Positions 37,863 through 45,867 of a stretch of 64,000 nucleotides of DNA are shown here, piece by piece. Source of the DNA: Terriglobia bacterium (lineage in GTDB: Bacteria > Acidobacteriota > Terriglobia > Bryobacterales > UBA6623); assembly GCA_009841225.1 (NCBI GenBank), contig VXMF01000048.1, forward strand, positions 62,001-126,000, in the 5' to 3' direction. The stretch's first letter is position 1. Every line of letters starts with the position of its first letter. The position numbers were made by a program, and so were the translations under genes. The notes beneath the pieces were generated by a model. The model was given only the letters and a program-made list of their open reading frames with translations, searched no databases and was not told the DNA's origin.

Positions 37863-38792
37863 ATGGCTAAGAAGTTCTTGATCGGCATCGATCTGGGCGG
37901 TACCAAGATCGCCGCTGCCACCTTCGACCTTGTCGGCAATCGGCTCGGCAAGATCGCCCGGCTGCCGACGATGGCGAGCATGAAGCCAGCCGTGACGCTC
38001 ATGAACCTTAAGCGCGTCGTGAAGCAAGCCAAGCTGGAAGCGCAAGTCACCGGATCGCCCGTAGCTGTCGGGATGGGCAGTTCCGGCCCACTCGATTTAG
38101 AGAATCAGCTCCTCCAGGATCGCGATTCTCTGCCCAACCTGCTGGGGTTCGACATTGGCAGGTTCTGCCGCCAGGAGTTCGGCGCACCCTTCCACCTCGA
38201 GAACGACGCGGCCTGCTTCGCACTAGGTGAGGCGGTCTACGGGGCCGGCCGCGGCCGCGAGATCGTGCTCGGGGTCACGCTGGGGACCGGGTTCGGTTGC
38301 GGAATTTCGATCGGCGGGCGCATCTACTCCGGTGCGACCAACAACGCTGGGGAGGTGGCGTACTGTCCGCTGGGTGAATCGGACTTCGACACGGCCGGTT
38401 CGGGGAGTGGTGTCGTGCAGCAGTACCTGAAGCACTCCGGCTTGACGCAATCTGACTCCATCACCGCCAAGCGAGTGGGCGAGCTGGCCGAGCAAGGCGA
38501 TGCCTCTGCCATCAAGGCTTGGGAAGGGTTTGGAGCAGTCGTTGGGACTGCCATCGGGACGCTGTGCTGCGTGTTGGATCCGCACGTGGTGGTGATCGGA
38601 GGTTCGGTGAGCCATCGGCTCGGCCTGTTTGAACCAGCATTGATGTCTGCGGCCAGCGCCATCCTGCCCGCCGCGTCGCGCGAAGTTTTTCGAGTTGCTC
38701 CGTCAGAGCTCGGCGACGCAGCCGGCGTGACGGGTGCTGCGGAGCATGCCCGTGTGGCCGAAAACGGCGGGCTTCCGCCAGGAACGTCGTAA
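37863..38792 (+). CDS. ROK family sugar kinase (glucokinase-like)
   Basis: A 309-residue sugar kinase. The phosphate-binding loop is IGIDLGGTKIAAATFD at residues 7-22, the catalytic base is Asp115 in HLENDAACFALGEA, and the second nucleotide motif is VLGVTLGTGFGCGI. The zinc motif of ROK proteins, CxCGxxGCxE, is missing: the segment reads AYCPLGESDFDTAGSGSGV. The fold may therefore be held together without zinc, or the specificity may differ from glucose. The ATG matches the family start; 15 upstream codons do not. Confidence 0.85.
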   Translation: MAKKFLIGIDLGGTKIAAATFDLVGNRLGKIARLPTMASMKPAVTLMNLKRVVKQAKLEAQVTGSPVAVGMGSSGPLDLENQLLQDRDSLPNLLGFDIGRFCRQEFGAPFHLENDAACFALGEAVYGAGRGREIVLGVTLGTGFGCGISIGGRIYSGATNNAGEVAYCPLGESDFDTAGSGSGVVQQYLKHSGLTQSDSITAKRVGELAEQGDASAIKAWEGFGAVVGTAIGTLCCVLDPHVVVIGGSVSHRLGLFEPALMSAASAILPAASREVFRVAPSELGDAAGVTGAAEHARVAENGGLPPGTS

Positions 38793-38857
38793 CGCGTTGG
38801 ATCTGGGAGTCCGCATCTTCTAATCCAGCCCGCGAGGAAAATGTAGGGAACACGCTT

Positions 38858-39619
38858 ATGCACAGAGATAACGGTCGAGTCGTGGTCAAGCTTGGACTTG
38901 TCGTGACGGCTGTTCTTGTCACCGTTTCCAACTCACTGCATGCACAGTCGACTTGGCGTGGCCTGAAGGTCGAGCCGGAGCGGCGCTGTTCACGCTACGA
39001 TCCAGACGACTATCGGTATTCGCAGTCAGTAGAAGGCCGGATCATCGCTGACCACGGTGGAGTGTATAGCCCGTACACGGGTCAATGGTTCTCCACCCAG
39101 CGCGAGACCGACATCGAGCACATGGTGGCCCGGTCCGAGGCGCACGACAGCGGCCTCTGCGCTGCGGATCTCGCGACCCGGCGACGCTTCTCAAACGACC
39201 TGCTCAACCTCACTCTGGCCAGCCCTTCGGTGAACCGGGGTCAAAAGGTTGCCCGAGACGCTGCGGAGTGGCTACCTGAGAAGAATCGTTGCTGGTTCTC
39301 GGCGCGGGTGGTTGAGGTGCGGCGGCGGTACCGTCTCACCATAGACCGGCGCGAAGCGGACGCGTTGGAGCGGGTGCTATCTGCCTGCGAGTCGACCGCA
39401 ATGGTCAAGTACGGGCGCGGAGCGGTTTCTGACGGATCCGCTACCAAGGCTCGTCAGAAGCCTTCGGGCAGCACTGCACTAGCGCGGTGGGACGACAACG
39501 GGAACGGTCGCATTACCTGCGCCGAAGCGAGGGCGCACGGCATCGCACCGGTGCGGCGGGGGCACCCCGCGTACCCGTATATGAGGGATGGCGACGGCGA
39601 CGGCGTAGTCTGCGAATAG
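38858..39619 (+). CDS. Secreted HNH nuclease with C-terminal excalibur domain
   Basis: A 253-residue exported protein: signal peptide to about residue 30 (VVTAVLVTVSNSLHAQ), an HNH-type nuclease domain of the DUF1524/GmrSD kind with TDIEHMVARSEAHDSGLC (His88) and RFSNDLLNLTLASPSVNRGQK, a conserved KNRCWFSARVVEVRRRY, and at the end an excalibur calcium-binding motif DGDGDGVVCE. Two cysteines probably form disulfides. It is likely an extracellular or periplasmic nuclease for DNA scavenging or uptake. AGGGAA precedes the ATG. Confidence 0.85.
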   Translation: MHRDNGRVVVKLGLVVTAVLVTVSNSLHAQSTWRGLKVEPERRCSRYDPDDYRYSQSVEGRIIADHGGVYSPYTGQWFSTQRETDIEHMVARSEAHDSGLCAADLATRRRFSNDLLNLTLASPSVNRGQKVARDAAEWLPEKNRCWFSARVVEVRRRYRLTIDRREADALERVLSACESTAMVKYGRGAVSDGSATKARQKPSGSTALARWDDNGNGRITCAEARAHGIAPVRRGHPAYPYMRDGDGDGVVCE

Positions 39620-39812
39620 GCGGTTGGCCGGTTGGATCGACCTAGAAGTGCGTGCTCGGCCCTCGATGCAAGCCTCCACCGCACGGTTCGAGCCGGGCGG
39701 TTCATGAGCACACGGCCCGCGGCAGTGGAATCGAAGAACCGGCATGCTGTTCGGCCTCCCATCGAAACGGAACCACCGATAGTGTTCTACAATAGCCTCA
39801 GGTAGATCGAAG

Positions 39813-40103
39813 ATGGCCAAACATCGAAACGAGGGCAATTTTGCGTGGTTTGTGGCCGGCGTGACAGTGGGGATCGCGGGCGCGATCCTGTTTGCGCCCA
39901 AGTCCGGGAAGGAGACACGCCAGCAGCTTGCCGATGCCGCCTCGAAGGGGCGCGAGTTCGCTTCGGAACAAAAGAAACAGGCTACGCAGTTCGGGCGCGA
40001 GCTTTACGAGAAGGGCCGTGATCTTGTCGAGGAGATGAAGCTGCCTGGCGACTCGTCAAACGATGGCGACAAGGCCGAGCCGACGGACTCAGCGGAAGCC
40101 TGA
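39813..40103 (+). CDS. YtxH domain-containing small membrane protein
   Basis: A 96-residue protein with one helix near the start ([20 protein letters not shown]), the [10 protein letters not shown] motif and a long charged amphipathic helix ([21 protein letters not shown]). This is the standard YtxH layout found in general-stress-induced proteins. The acidic tail is not conserved. It is the last gene before the tRNA and the integrated element. Confidence 0.85.
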   Translation: MAKHRNEGNFAWFVAGVTVGIAGAILFAPKSGKETRQQLADAASKGREFASEQKKQATQFGRELYEKGRDLVEEMKLPGDSSNDGDKAEPTDSAEA

Positions 40104-40217
40104 GCTTGGCCGTCCCACCGTTGTGACAACGATTGCGTAGAACGCAGTTGGGATTGAATTCGCCGGTCGGGTCCTCCTGACAGCCCGCAGTTGATTGGGC
40201 TAGACTGAGAGTTCAGT

Positions 40218-40294
40218 CGGGGCGTAGCGCAGCCTGGTAGCGCGCTTGCTTCGGGAGCAAGAGGTCCCGAGTTCAAATCTCGGCGCCCCGACCA
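40218..40294 (+). tRNA. tRNA-Pro (anticodon CGG)
   Basis: A complete cloverleaf: acceptor CGGGGCG pairs with CGCCCCG, discriminator A, encoded CCA. The D arm contains AGCCTGGTAGC. The anticodon stem CTTGC/GCAAG frames the loop TTCGGGA, giving anticodon CGG for proline. The T arm is CGAGTTCAAATCTCG. Its 3' half is repeated exactly at 51642, marking it as an integration site; the gene itself stays intact. Confidence 0.96.
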
Positions 40295-40301
40295 TTCTTC
40301 C
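40248..40301 (+). repeat. Left attachment repeat (attL-like), tRNA-Pro 3' half
   Basis: 54 bases from the anticodon arm of tRNA-Pro to seven bases past CCA, identical to 51642-51695. The next base differs (T here, C there), as does the base before, so the match is exactly delimited. Confidence 0.9.
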
Positions 40302-40379
40302 TTAATGTTCTCAACGACTTAGGTAAACCAACCACGGTCGATAACGTTCGAACTATTCTAAAACTGTTCCAGAAGTCCG

Positions 40380-40604
40380 TCAGTTCGATATTGGTGTTCC
40401 AAAACCCTCCGTATGCTCGTTCGCCTGCCGGTCGAGCCGCGCAAGCGCCTCGCGGAGCATCTGGAACTTGGCCTGGCTGTACCGCTTGAAGACAGCGGAG
40501 TCGTCCTGCCGCAACGCTTGCGCCACAAAGTGATCGGCAACCCCGCCTGCACTGAGGCGGGTTGCGAACGTGTGACGCTTATTCCGAGCTCGGAATAACG
40601 ACAT
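40380..40604 (-). pseudogene. Island integrase, C-terminal fragment (split by RIT insertion)
   Basis: 74 residues forming the end of a tyrosine recombinase: RHTFATRLSAGGVADHFVAQ carries the catalytic Arg and the following histidine region, and VFKRYSQAKFQML carries the nucleophilic Tyr. The first residues MSLFRARNK come from the end of the inserted element, not the integrase. The missing N-terminal part is on the same strand beyond the insertion, ending at YELRH. Joining the two at the shared TGACGC gives an uninterrupted YELRHTFATRL. Confidence 0.9.
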
Positions 40605-40709
40605 AATTCCGAGTCCGGGATTATTCCGAGTTGGTCCAAGCGCTCGGCGAGAGTGCTTGTAGTTTCAACAGGTTGAGGGGCGCCACGCCATGGATAACGG
40701 AATAATCCC
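40573..40709. repeat. Left end of RIT element: target repeat, palindrome and recombinase-site array
   Basis: Order: TGACGC (40573-40578), the direct repeat shared with 43997-44002; a perfect 20-bp palindrome TTATTCCGAGCTCGGAATAA (40579-40598); a 33-base segment (40602-40634) that matches the inverted right end at 32 of 33 positions; and CGGAATAATCCC (40698-40709), the exact reverse complement of GGGATTATTCCG at 40617-40628. The common core is ATTCCGAG. These look like recombinase binding sites. Confidence 0.88.
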
Positions 40710-40726
40710 GTCGGCAGACCCACACC

Positions 40727-41989
40727 GTGAAGCCGGCCGCATGCTTGGGAATACCTATTTCCATTCATCACGTATTCCCAAATCCGGACCATCAACAGAG
40801 GTTGCGAGCGGGGCCTCTGGCCGGCGACATCGACGGATTCGCTGCTTGGCTTGCAGGCGAAGGGTATAGCCATTCGTCAGCCAGGGACAAGCTTCTACTC
40901 ACCGCCGACCTGAGCCTGTGGCTTGCAGAGCAAGGTCTGGAGCTCGAAACTGTCAACGAGCAGCGGGTCGAGGCGTTCATGCACTCGCGCAAGGCGCGCC
41001 GAGGCGACCCGGCCACCGGTCGGCAATTGCTGGCGTACTTGCGAGACCGCAACCGCGTGCCGCCCGCCTTGTGCGCCCCGCCAGGCGACGGCGGGCTTGA
41101 GCGAATCGCATGCACGTACGAACGCTTCCTGATCGAACAGCGGGCGGTCAGCCCCGCCACGGTAAGGAACTACCTGCCCGTTGTGCGTGCCTTTCTCGAC
41201 GAGCGCCTCGGTTCCCGGGAAATCGATCTGGCCAGTCTGTCGGCTCGGCACGTCAACCAGTTCGTCCGGCGCGAAGCCGAACGTCTGAGCCGTTCCCGCG
41301 CCAAGCTGGTCGTGACGGCGCTGCGCAGCTTCCTCCGTCACTTGCACCAGCAGGGGGAGCTGCCAGCGGACCTCGCCAGCGCAGTGCTGCCGGTCATGCG
41401 CTGGCGCCTGTCCGGGTTGCCGAGATCACTGGCTCCGGAACAGGTCATGGCGCTCCTCGCCAGCTGTGATCGGGAGACGTTGTCAGGACGGCGGGACTAC
41501 GCCATCCTGCTCTTGCTGGCCCGTCTGGGGCTGCGCGCCGGTGAGGTGGCTGCCCTCACGCTCGACGATTTCGATTGGCATGCAGGGATCGTCACCGTTG
41601 CTGGCAAGGGGCAGAGACGCGAGCCGCTGCCGCTGCCCCACGAGATCGGAGAGGCCTTGGCGGCCTACCTACAGGACGGTCGACCAGCTTGTGCGACCCG
41701 GCGGCTGTTCATTCGCTCCAAGGCCCCCCTTCAGGGTTTCCGCTCCGCCGCCGCCATCTGCGACATCGTGCGGCGTGCGTTGGCGCGGGCCGGGATCGAC
41801 TCGGCCTTCAAGGGAGCGCACTTGCTGCGCCATTCCCTGGCCACCGGCATGCTCCGCAACGGTGCCTCGCTGGAAGATATCGGAGAAGTCCTGCGACACC
41901 GTCATCCGGAAACCACCCAGATTTATGCCAAGGTCGATCTGGAATCGATGCGCGCCCTGGCGCCAGTCTGGCCCGGAGGTGTGGCATGA
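40727..41989 (+). CDS. Tyrosine recombinase, first of the trio (RitA-like)
   Basis: A 420-residue site-specific recombinase. An N-terminal extension of about 120 residues precedes the SAM-like core-binding domain (YERFLIEQRAVSPATVRNYLPVV). The catalytic domain is complete: Arg in LGLRAGEVAAL, Lys in VTVAGKGQRRE, H-LL-R in GAHLLRHSLATGML, His in VLRHRHPETT and Tyr in QIYAKVDLESM. The start is a GTG, the only plausible start between the left array and the conserved region. The stop overlaps the next start. Confidence 0.92.
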   Translation: MKPAACLGIPISIHHVFPNPDHQQRLRAGPLAGDIDGFAAWLAGEGYSHSSARDKLLLTADLSLWLAEQGLELETVNEQRVEAFMHSRKARRGDPATGRQLLAYLRDRNRVPPALCAPPGDGGLERIACTYERFLIEQRAVSPATVRNYLPVVRAFLDERLGSREIDLASLSARHVNQFVRREAERLSRSRAKLVVTALRSFLRHLHQQGELPADLASAVLPVMRWRLSGLPRSLAPEQVMALLASCDRETLSGRRDYAILLLLARLGLRAGEVAALTLDDFDWHAGIVTVAGKGQRREPLPLPHEIGEALAAYLQDGRPACATRRLFIRSKAPLQGFRSAAAICDIVRRALARAGIDSAFKGAHLLRHSLATGMLRNGASLEDIGEVLRHRHPETTQIYAKVDLESMRALAPVWPGGVA

Positions 41990-42921
41990 CCGACCTCCAA
42001 CACCTCTTGGATGAGTATCTCGCCACGCGCCGCGCCCTGGGGGCCGAGCTCAGGCTGTGCGGACGCCTGCTGCAGCGCTTTGTCGCGTTCGCGGCGCAGC
42101 GCGAGGCCGCCTTCCTGACCACAGAGCTGGCGCAGCAGTGGGCGAGCCAGCCCCGCGATGCGCAGCCGGCCCAGTGGGCGAATCGTTTCGGCATGGTGCG
42201 TCGCTTCGCTCTCTATGCGCACGCCGCCGACTCGCGCCACGAAGTTCCGCCGCCCGGTCTGCTGCGTGGCAGCTATCGCCGCCCGCAGCCTTACATCTAC
42301 AGCGACAAGGAGATCGCCGACCTGCTGGGCGCGGCACGCGGCCTGTCCGCGACCACCGGACTGCGGCCGTGCACCTATGCCGGGCTGCTGGCGCTGCTGG
42401 CTGTGACCGGGATGCGACCGAGCGAGCCGCTGGGCCTGGACCGCGATGACGTCGACCTCGAGGCCGGCGTACTGACAGTGCGCCAGGGCAAATTCGGCAA
42501 GTCGCGGAACATTCCGGTTCACGCCTCGACCCAAGCGGCGCTGGCCCGTTACGCGGCGCAACGGGATCGCCTCTGTCCACAACCGCTCGACCCGGGCTTC
42601 TTCCTCTCCAAGCGCGGCACCCGGATCACCGAATGGGCGTTGCGCTGGACGTTTGTCCAGCTGTCCCGGCAAGTCGGCCTGCGAGGCCCGTCGGATTCCC
42701 GCGGCCCCCGCCTGCAGGACTTCAGGCATCGGTTTGCCGTCGCGACGCTGCTGAGCTGGTATCGCAACGGTGCCGACATCGAACGCCACCTGCCGCGCCT
42801 GGCCACCTATCTCGGCCACGCCCACGTGAGCGACACGTACTGGTATCTCAGCGCCACTCCGGAACTGCTGGAGGCGGCCGCCCGACGGCTCGACCATCGC
42901 GCTTGGAGGCCACTGCGATGA
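41986..42921 (+). CDS. Tyrosine recombinase, second of the trio (RitB-like)
   Basis: A 311-residue recombinase. It starts MTDLQHLLDEYLATRRALGAEL, the usual start of second-position recombinases in such trios. The catalytic residues are present in somewhat unusual settings: Arg in VTGMRPSEPLGL, Lys in GKFGKSRNIPV, DFRHRFAVATLL instead of HxLRH, His in YLGHAHVSDT and Tyr in YWYLSATPELLE. The ATG overlaps the previous stop and its own stop overlaps the third gene, so all three should be translated together. Confidence 0.92.
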   Translation: MTDLQHLLDEYLATRRALGAELRLCGRLLQRFVAFAAQREAAFLTTELAQQWASQPRDAQPAQWANRFGMVRRFALYAHAADSRHEVPPPGLLRGSYRRPQPYIYSDKEIADLLGAARGLSATTGLRPCTYAGLLALLAVTGMRPSEPLGLDRDDVDLEAGVLTVRQGKFGKSRNIPVHASTQAALARYAAQRDRLCPQPLDPGFFLSKRGTRITEWALRWTFVQLSRQVGLRGPSDSRGPRLQDFRHRFAVATLLSWYRNGADIERHLPRLATYLGHAHVSDTYWYLSATPELLEAAARRLDHRAWRPLR

Positions 42922-43823
42922 AGGCCGCTGACTTCCCCTCTCTGCTGGCCGCGTTCTTCACCCGGCGTCTGCTGCAGCAGCGCCAGGCCAGCCCGCATAC
43001 GATCACCAGCTATCGCGACACCTTCCGGCTGCTCGTCGGGTATGCCCAGCGGGAACTGCACAAACCACCGCGCCGTCTGGCCCTCGATGACTTGGACCCT
43101 GACTTCCTCGGCGCATTCCTGACCTATCTCGAGACCGAGCGCGGCAACGACGCCCGCACACGCAACACGCGTCTGGCCGCGATCCGTTCTTTTTTCGGCT
43201 ATGTCGCAGCGCACGAGCCGCAGCACGCGGCCCTCGCTCAACGCGTCCTGGCCATGCCCAGCAAGCGTTACACGCGCCGTCCAGTGGACTTCCTCAGCCG
43301 CGAGGAAGTCGATGCCCTGCTGCAAGGCCCGGATCTGCGAACGCGAGCCGGGCGCCGCGACCGCACTCTGCTGCTGGTGGCGGTCCAAACCGGACTGCGG
43401 GCGTCGGAGCTGATCAAGCTGCGCCGGGAAGATGTCGAGCTTGGCCCGGGATCCCACCTGCGCTGTCAGGGCAAGGGTCGCAAGCAGCGCTGCACTCCAC
43501 TGCGCAGGGACTCGCTAGCGGCCTTGCGGCAGTGGCTGGACGAACTCGGCGACGAACCGGGCAGTCCCGTCTTTCCGAACCAACGTGGCGGCTCACTCAG
43601 CCACGACGGGCTGGCCTACGTCCTGGCCAAGCACTTGGCCGTTGCCCGGACCGCCTGCCCCACGTTGAAGAAAAAACGGGTCACGCCCCACGTGCTGCGT
43701 CACACTGCGGCCATGGACCGGCTGCAAAACGGTGTCGACCGCGCCGTGATCGCGCTGTGGCTTGGGCACGAGTCCGTCGAAACCGCCTACATCTACCTGC
43801 ACGCCGATCTCACGCTGAAGTGA
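42918..43823 (+). CDS. Tyrosine recombinase, third of the trio (RitC-like), possibly shortened by an in-frame TGA
   Basis: A 301-residue recombinase with all catalytic residues: Arg in TGLRASELIKL, Lys in CQGKGRKQRC, HVLRHTAAM, His in LWLGHESVET and Tyr in AYIYLHADLTLK. The stop TGA comes right after LTLK. The same frame continues for 29 more codons as AALAKTTPTQGKSARYRP and DDDVLAFLSSL before the next stop at 43911-43913. From memory, recombinases of this group usually end with just such a tail, so a nonsense change in the last part of the gene is likely. The catalytic Tyr lies before it, so the enzyme may still work. Confidence 0.9.
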   Translation: MKAADFPSLLAAFFTRRLLQQRQASPHTITSYRDTFRLLVGYAQRELHKPPRRLALDDLDPDFLGAFLTYLETERGNDARTRNTRLAAIRSFFGYVAAHEPQHAALAQRVLAMPSKRYTRRPVDFLSREEVDALLQGPDLRTRAGRRDRTLLLVAVQTGLRASELIKLRREDVELGPGSHLRCQGKGRKQRCTPLRRDSLAALRQWLDELGDEPGSPVFPNQRGGSLSHDGLAYVLAKHLAVARTACPTLKKKRVTPHVLRHTAAMDRLQNGVDRAVIALWLGHESVETAYIYLHADLTLK

Positions 43824-44982
43824 GCGGCCCTGGCCAAGACGACTCCAACACAAGGGAAGTCGGCCCGATACCGCCCCGATGACGACGTGCTGGCCTTCCT
43901 GAGCAGCCTGTGATTATTCCGAGTACGATGCGCCCAAATGTACGAGCACCGCCCAAGTTCCACTGCCAACTCGGAATAATCCAGGACTCGGAATTATGAC
44001 GCAACTCGTACAACGCGAAATACTCGACACCCGCGTGCTTGAGCGTGGCCTTCCAAGCCTTCCGCACGTTCGAGATGTACGGACGCTGGCTGTGACGAGG
44101 TGAAGGGAACAGGTATTCTGCGCCCTTTGCCTCGGCGAGCTGAGCCGCGAAGGCTTGTTTAGCGGGACCGGTCATGGGCATGTCCGCGATGCCGCCCGGC
44201 GTCTTCGAGCCCGCAACGTGCACGGTCTCGTTCGCTAGGTCGACATGCTCCTGCTTCATCCGCAGCAGTTCGCGGTACGGCCGGAGCCCCATTTCGACCA
44301 TGATGACGATGACGTTTCGCAGGTAGCTCGGAGCATGCAGTAGAATTCGCTCCTGCTCGCTCGCCGTCATGTAGTGTGGCTTGCGCGTCGAGCCGGTCAG
44401 GCGAACCGGAAACTCGACAGCCTGACAGGGATTGGCCGCCAGGAGTTTTTGTTGCACTGCAACATTCAAGATGCGTCGCAACACGCGGAACTCCCGGTGC
44501 ACTCCTGCCGGCCTCAGCGCGCCGCCGAGGCGGATGCCGAACTTCGTGTGAATCCTCCTTTTCGCGTGGAGCCGATCGTCGAGATACCGCTCGATGAGCT
44601 CTGCCGTGATCTCTTGCAAGCGCATCGAGCCGAAGACCGGCGAGAGGGTCTTGATGATCACGAGGTTGCCCTCGTGGGTTTGTTCGGACCGGTAGGGCGG
44701 CTTCGACCGTCGTTCGAGAAACCACTCGCACCACTCGTCGAAGGTCAGCTTCTTGCCGGCCTGAATTGCAGCGAGCGATCCGTCGTCGCGCGAGTCGAGC
44801 CGGTCGCGCAGAAAGCGCTCGGCCTCGTCGCGGTCCTCGGTTCTCGCCGACTCCTTGACGATGCGGTCGTCTTGGGCGCGAGGGACTGCTGGGCGTGATG
44901 CCGGTCTACCTTCCGTCTTCGGGGACGCTTTCGACAAAGCTCGTGAGCGTGTTCCCGGGCAATGCGGCGCTGGGAGCGCCAA
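43810..44982 (-). pseudogene. Island tyrosine integrase, N-terminal part (split by RIT, 5' end also replaced)
   Basis: The integrase portion runs from about 44876 down to 44002: an N-terminal arm (TEDRDEAERFLRDRLDSRDDG), core-binding domain (LTFDEWCEWFLERRSKPPY) and catalytic domain with Arg in EMGLRPYRELLRMKQEHVD and Lys in VHVAGSKTPGG, ending at FALYELRH. Residues after that are translated from the inserted RIT end and are foreign. The first ~35 residues (MALPAPH to PRAQD) lie antisense to the ornithine cyclodeaminase gene, so the true integrase start has been lost in another rearrangement near 44880. The C-terminal fragment is at 40380. Confidence 0.88.
43912..44002. repeat. Right end of RIT element: recombinase-site array and target repeat
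   Basis: GATTATTCCGAGT (43912-43924) is a perfect inverted match to ACTCGGAATAATC (43969-43981) with 44 bases between. The terminal 33 bases, 43966-43998, are the reverse complement of the left end with one mismatch. TGACGC at 43997-44002 repeats the left flank. The array mirrors the left end but lacks its outer palindrome. Confidence 0.88.
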
Positions 44983-45725
44983 GCCGCCAGGCGTTGATCG
45001 CAGTCTTCGATTGCGAGACGGGGACGCCGCTTGCGGTGATGCACGGCGAGGTGGTCACCGCGATGCGCACCGCTGCGGGATCGGCCTTGGCGGCTCGGAT
45101 TCTGGCGCGCGCCGAGGCTGATGTATTGACCATTGTCGGAACTGGCGTTCAGGCCCGCGCTCATGCGTACGCGATCTTGCGGATTAGGAAGATTCGCGAG
45201 ATACGCGTTGCCGGTCGAAACTCAGAGCGCGCTCGGGCGCTGGCAGCCGAGCTCGAAAGGGAAGTCGGCGCGCTGGCCCGAGCGCTCGATTCGATCGAAG
45301 CCTCTGTTGCCGGCGCCGCAGTGGTCTGCGCGCCGACACATTCGGTTGATCCGGTCATTCGCGGCGCTTGGCTCGAGCCGAGAACGCACGTCAATTCGGT
45401 CCGGCTGAACCCCCGCGGCCGTGAATTGGACGAAGAGGGCGTGAAGAAATCCTTGGTCGTGGTCGAATCGCGGCAGTCCGCGCTTGCGCCTGCGCCCGCA
45501 GGGGCGAACGGGCTACTTTGGGCGATTCGGGACGGCCTGATCAGCAAAGATCACGTTCACGCCGAAGTCGGCGAGCTGATTTCGGGGGCGATGCCCGGCC
45601 GGACTTCTCAAGATCAAATTACGGTGTACAAGTCCGTCGGAGTGGCCGTGCAGGACGCTGTGGCGGCAAACTTGGTCTTGAAGGCTGCGCGTGAGCGGGG
45701 CTCGGGCACAGAGGTGGAGTGGTAG
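44895..45725 (+). pseudogene. Ornithine cyclodeaminase/mu-crystallin family gene, 5'-truncated
   Basis: 276 residues of an NAD-binding OCD-family protein: MPVYLPSSGTLSTKLVSVFPGN, AVMHGEVVTAMRTAAGSALAAR, the Rossmann VLTIVGTGVQARAHAYA, HVNSVRLNPRGRELDEE, AEVGELISGAMPGRT and VYKSVGVAVQDAVAANLVL to a normal C-terminus. Intact members have about 50-60 more residues before PVYLPS, including part of the substrate-binding lobe. Here the frame meets a TGA at 44856-44858 and the upstream sequence belongs to the integrase on the other strand. The gene was therefore cut at about 44880. A product from GTG 44895 is possible but probably inactive. Confidence 0.8.
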
Positions 45726-45802
45726 ACGGGCGGCGTTTAACAAACGGGTCAAGTTTGGCGACGGCAAAAGGACCCGCGACCGCATTGGGAGCCTTGCTCG
45801 CT

Positions 45803-45829
45803 AAAACGGGCGGGGCTGGGAGCCCCGCC
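45803..45829 (-). terminator. Rho-independent terminator of the second TonB receptor gene
   Basis: On the minus strand a perfect 9-bp stem, GGCGGGGCT with AGCCCCGCC, has a CCC loop and is followed by CGTTTT. It lies about 40 bases beyond the receptor stop. Confidence 0.8.
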
Positions 45830-45867
45830 GCAACGGAAATACAGCAGCCCCCAAGGGTCCCCGGCCG

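Larger units (their letters stand above)
40579..43996. mobile_element. RIT (recombinase in trio) element, 3.4 kb, inserted in the island integrase gene
   Basis: Three tyrosine recombinase genes in the same orientation overlap by four bases at both junctions (ATGA) and fill nearly the whole element. The ends carry near-perfect inverted repeats, and TGACGC flanks it on both sides. Deleting the element plus one TGACGC exactly restores the reading frame of the interrupted integrase. This layout matches published descriptions of RIT elements (ritA-ritB-ritC). The extra 25 bases at the left end before the inverted repeat have no counterpart on the right. Confidence 0.88.

Noticed and set aside
40723-43823. 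Reading the three recombinases as chromosomal XerC/XerD
   Set aside because: Three overlapping copies with inverted-repeat ends inside another gene fit a mobile trio element, not the housekeeping dimer-resolution enzymes.
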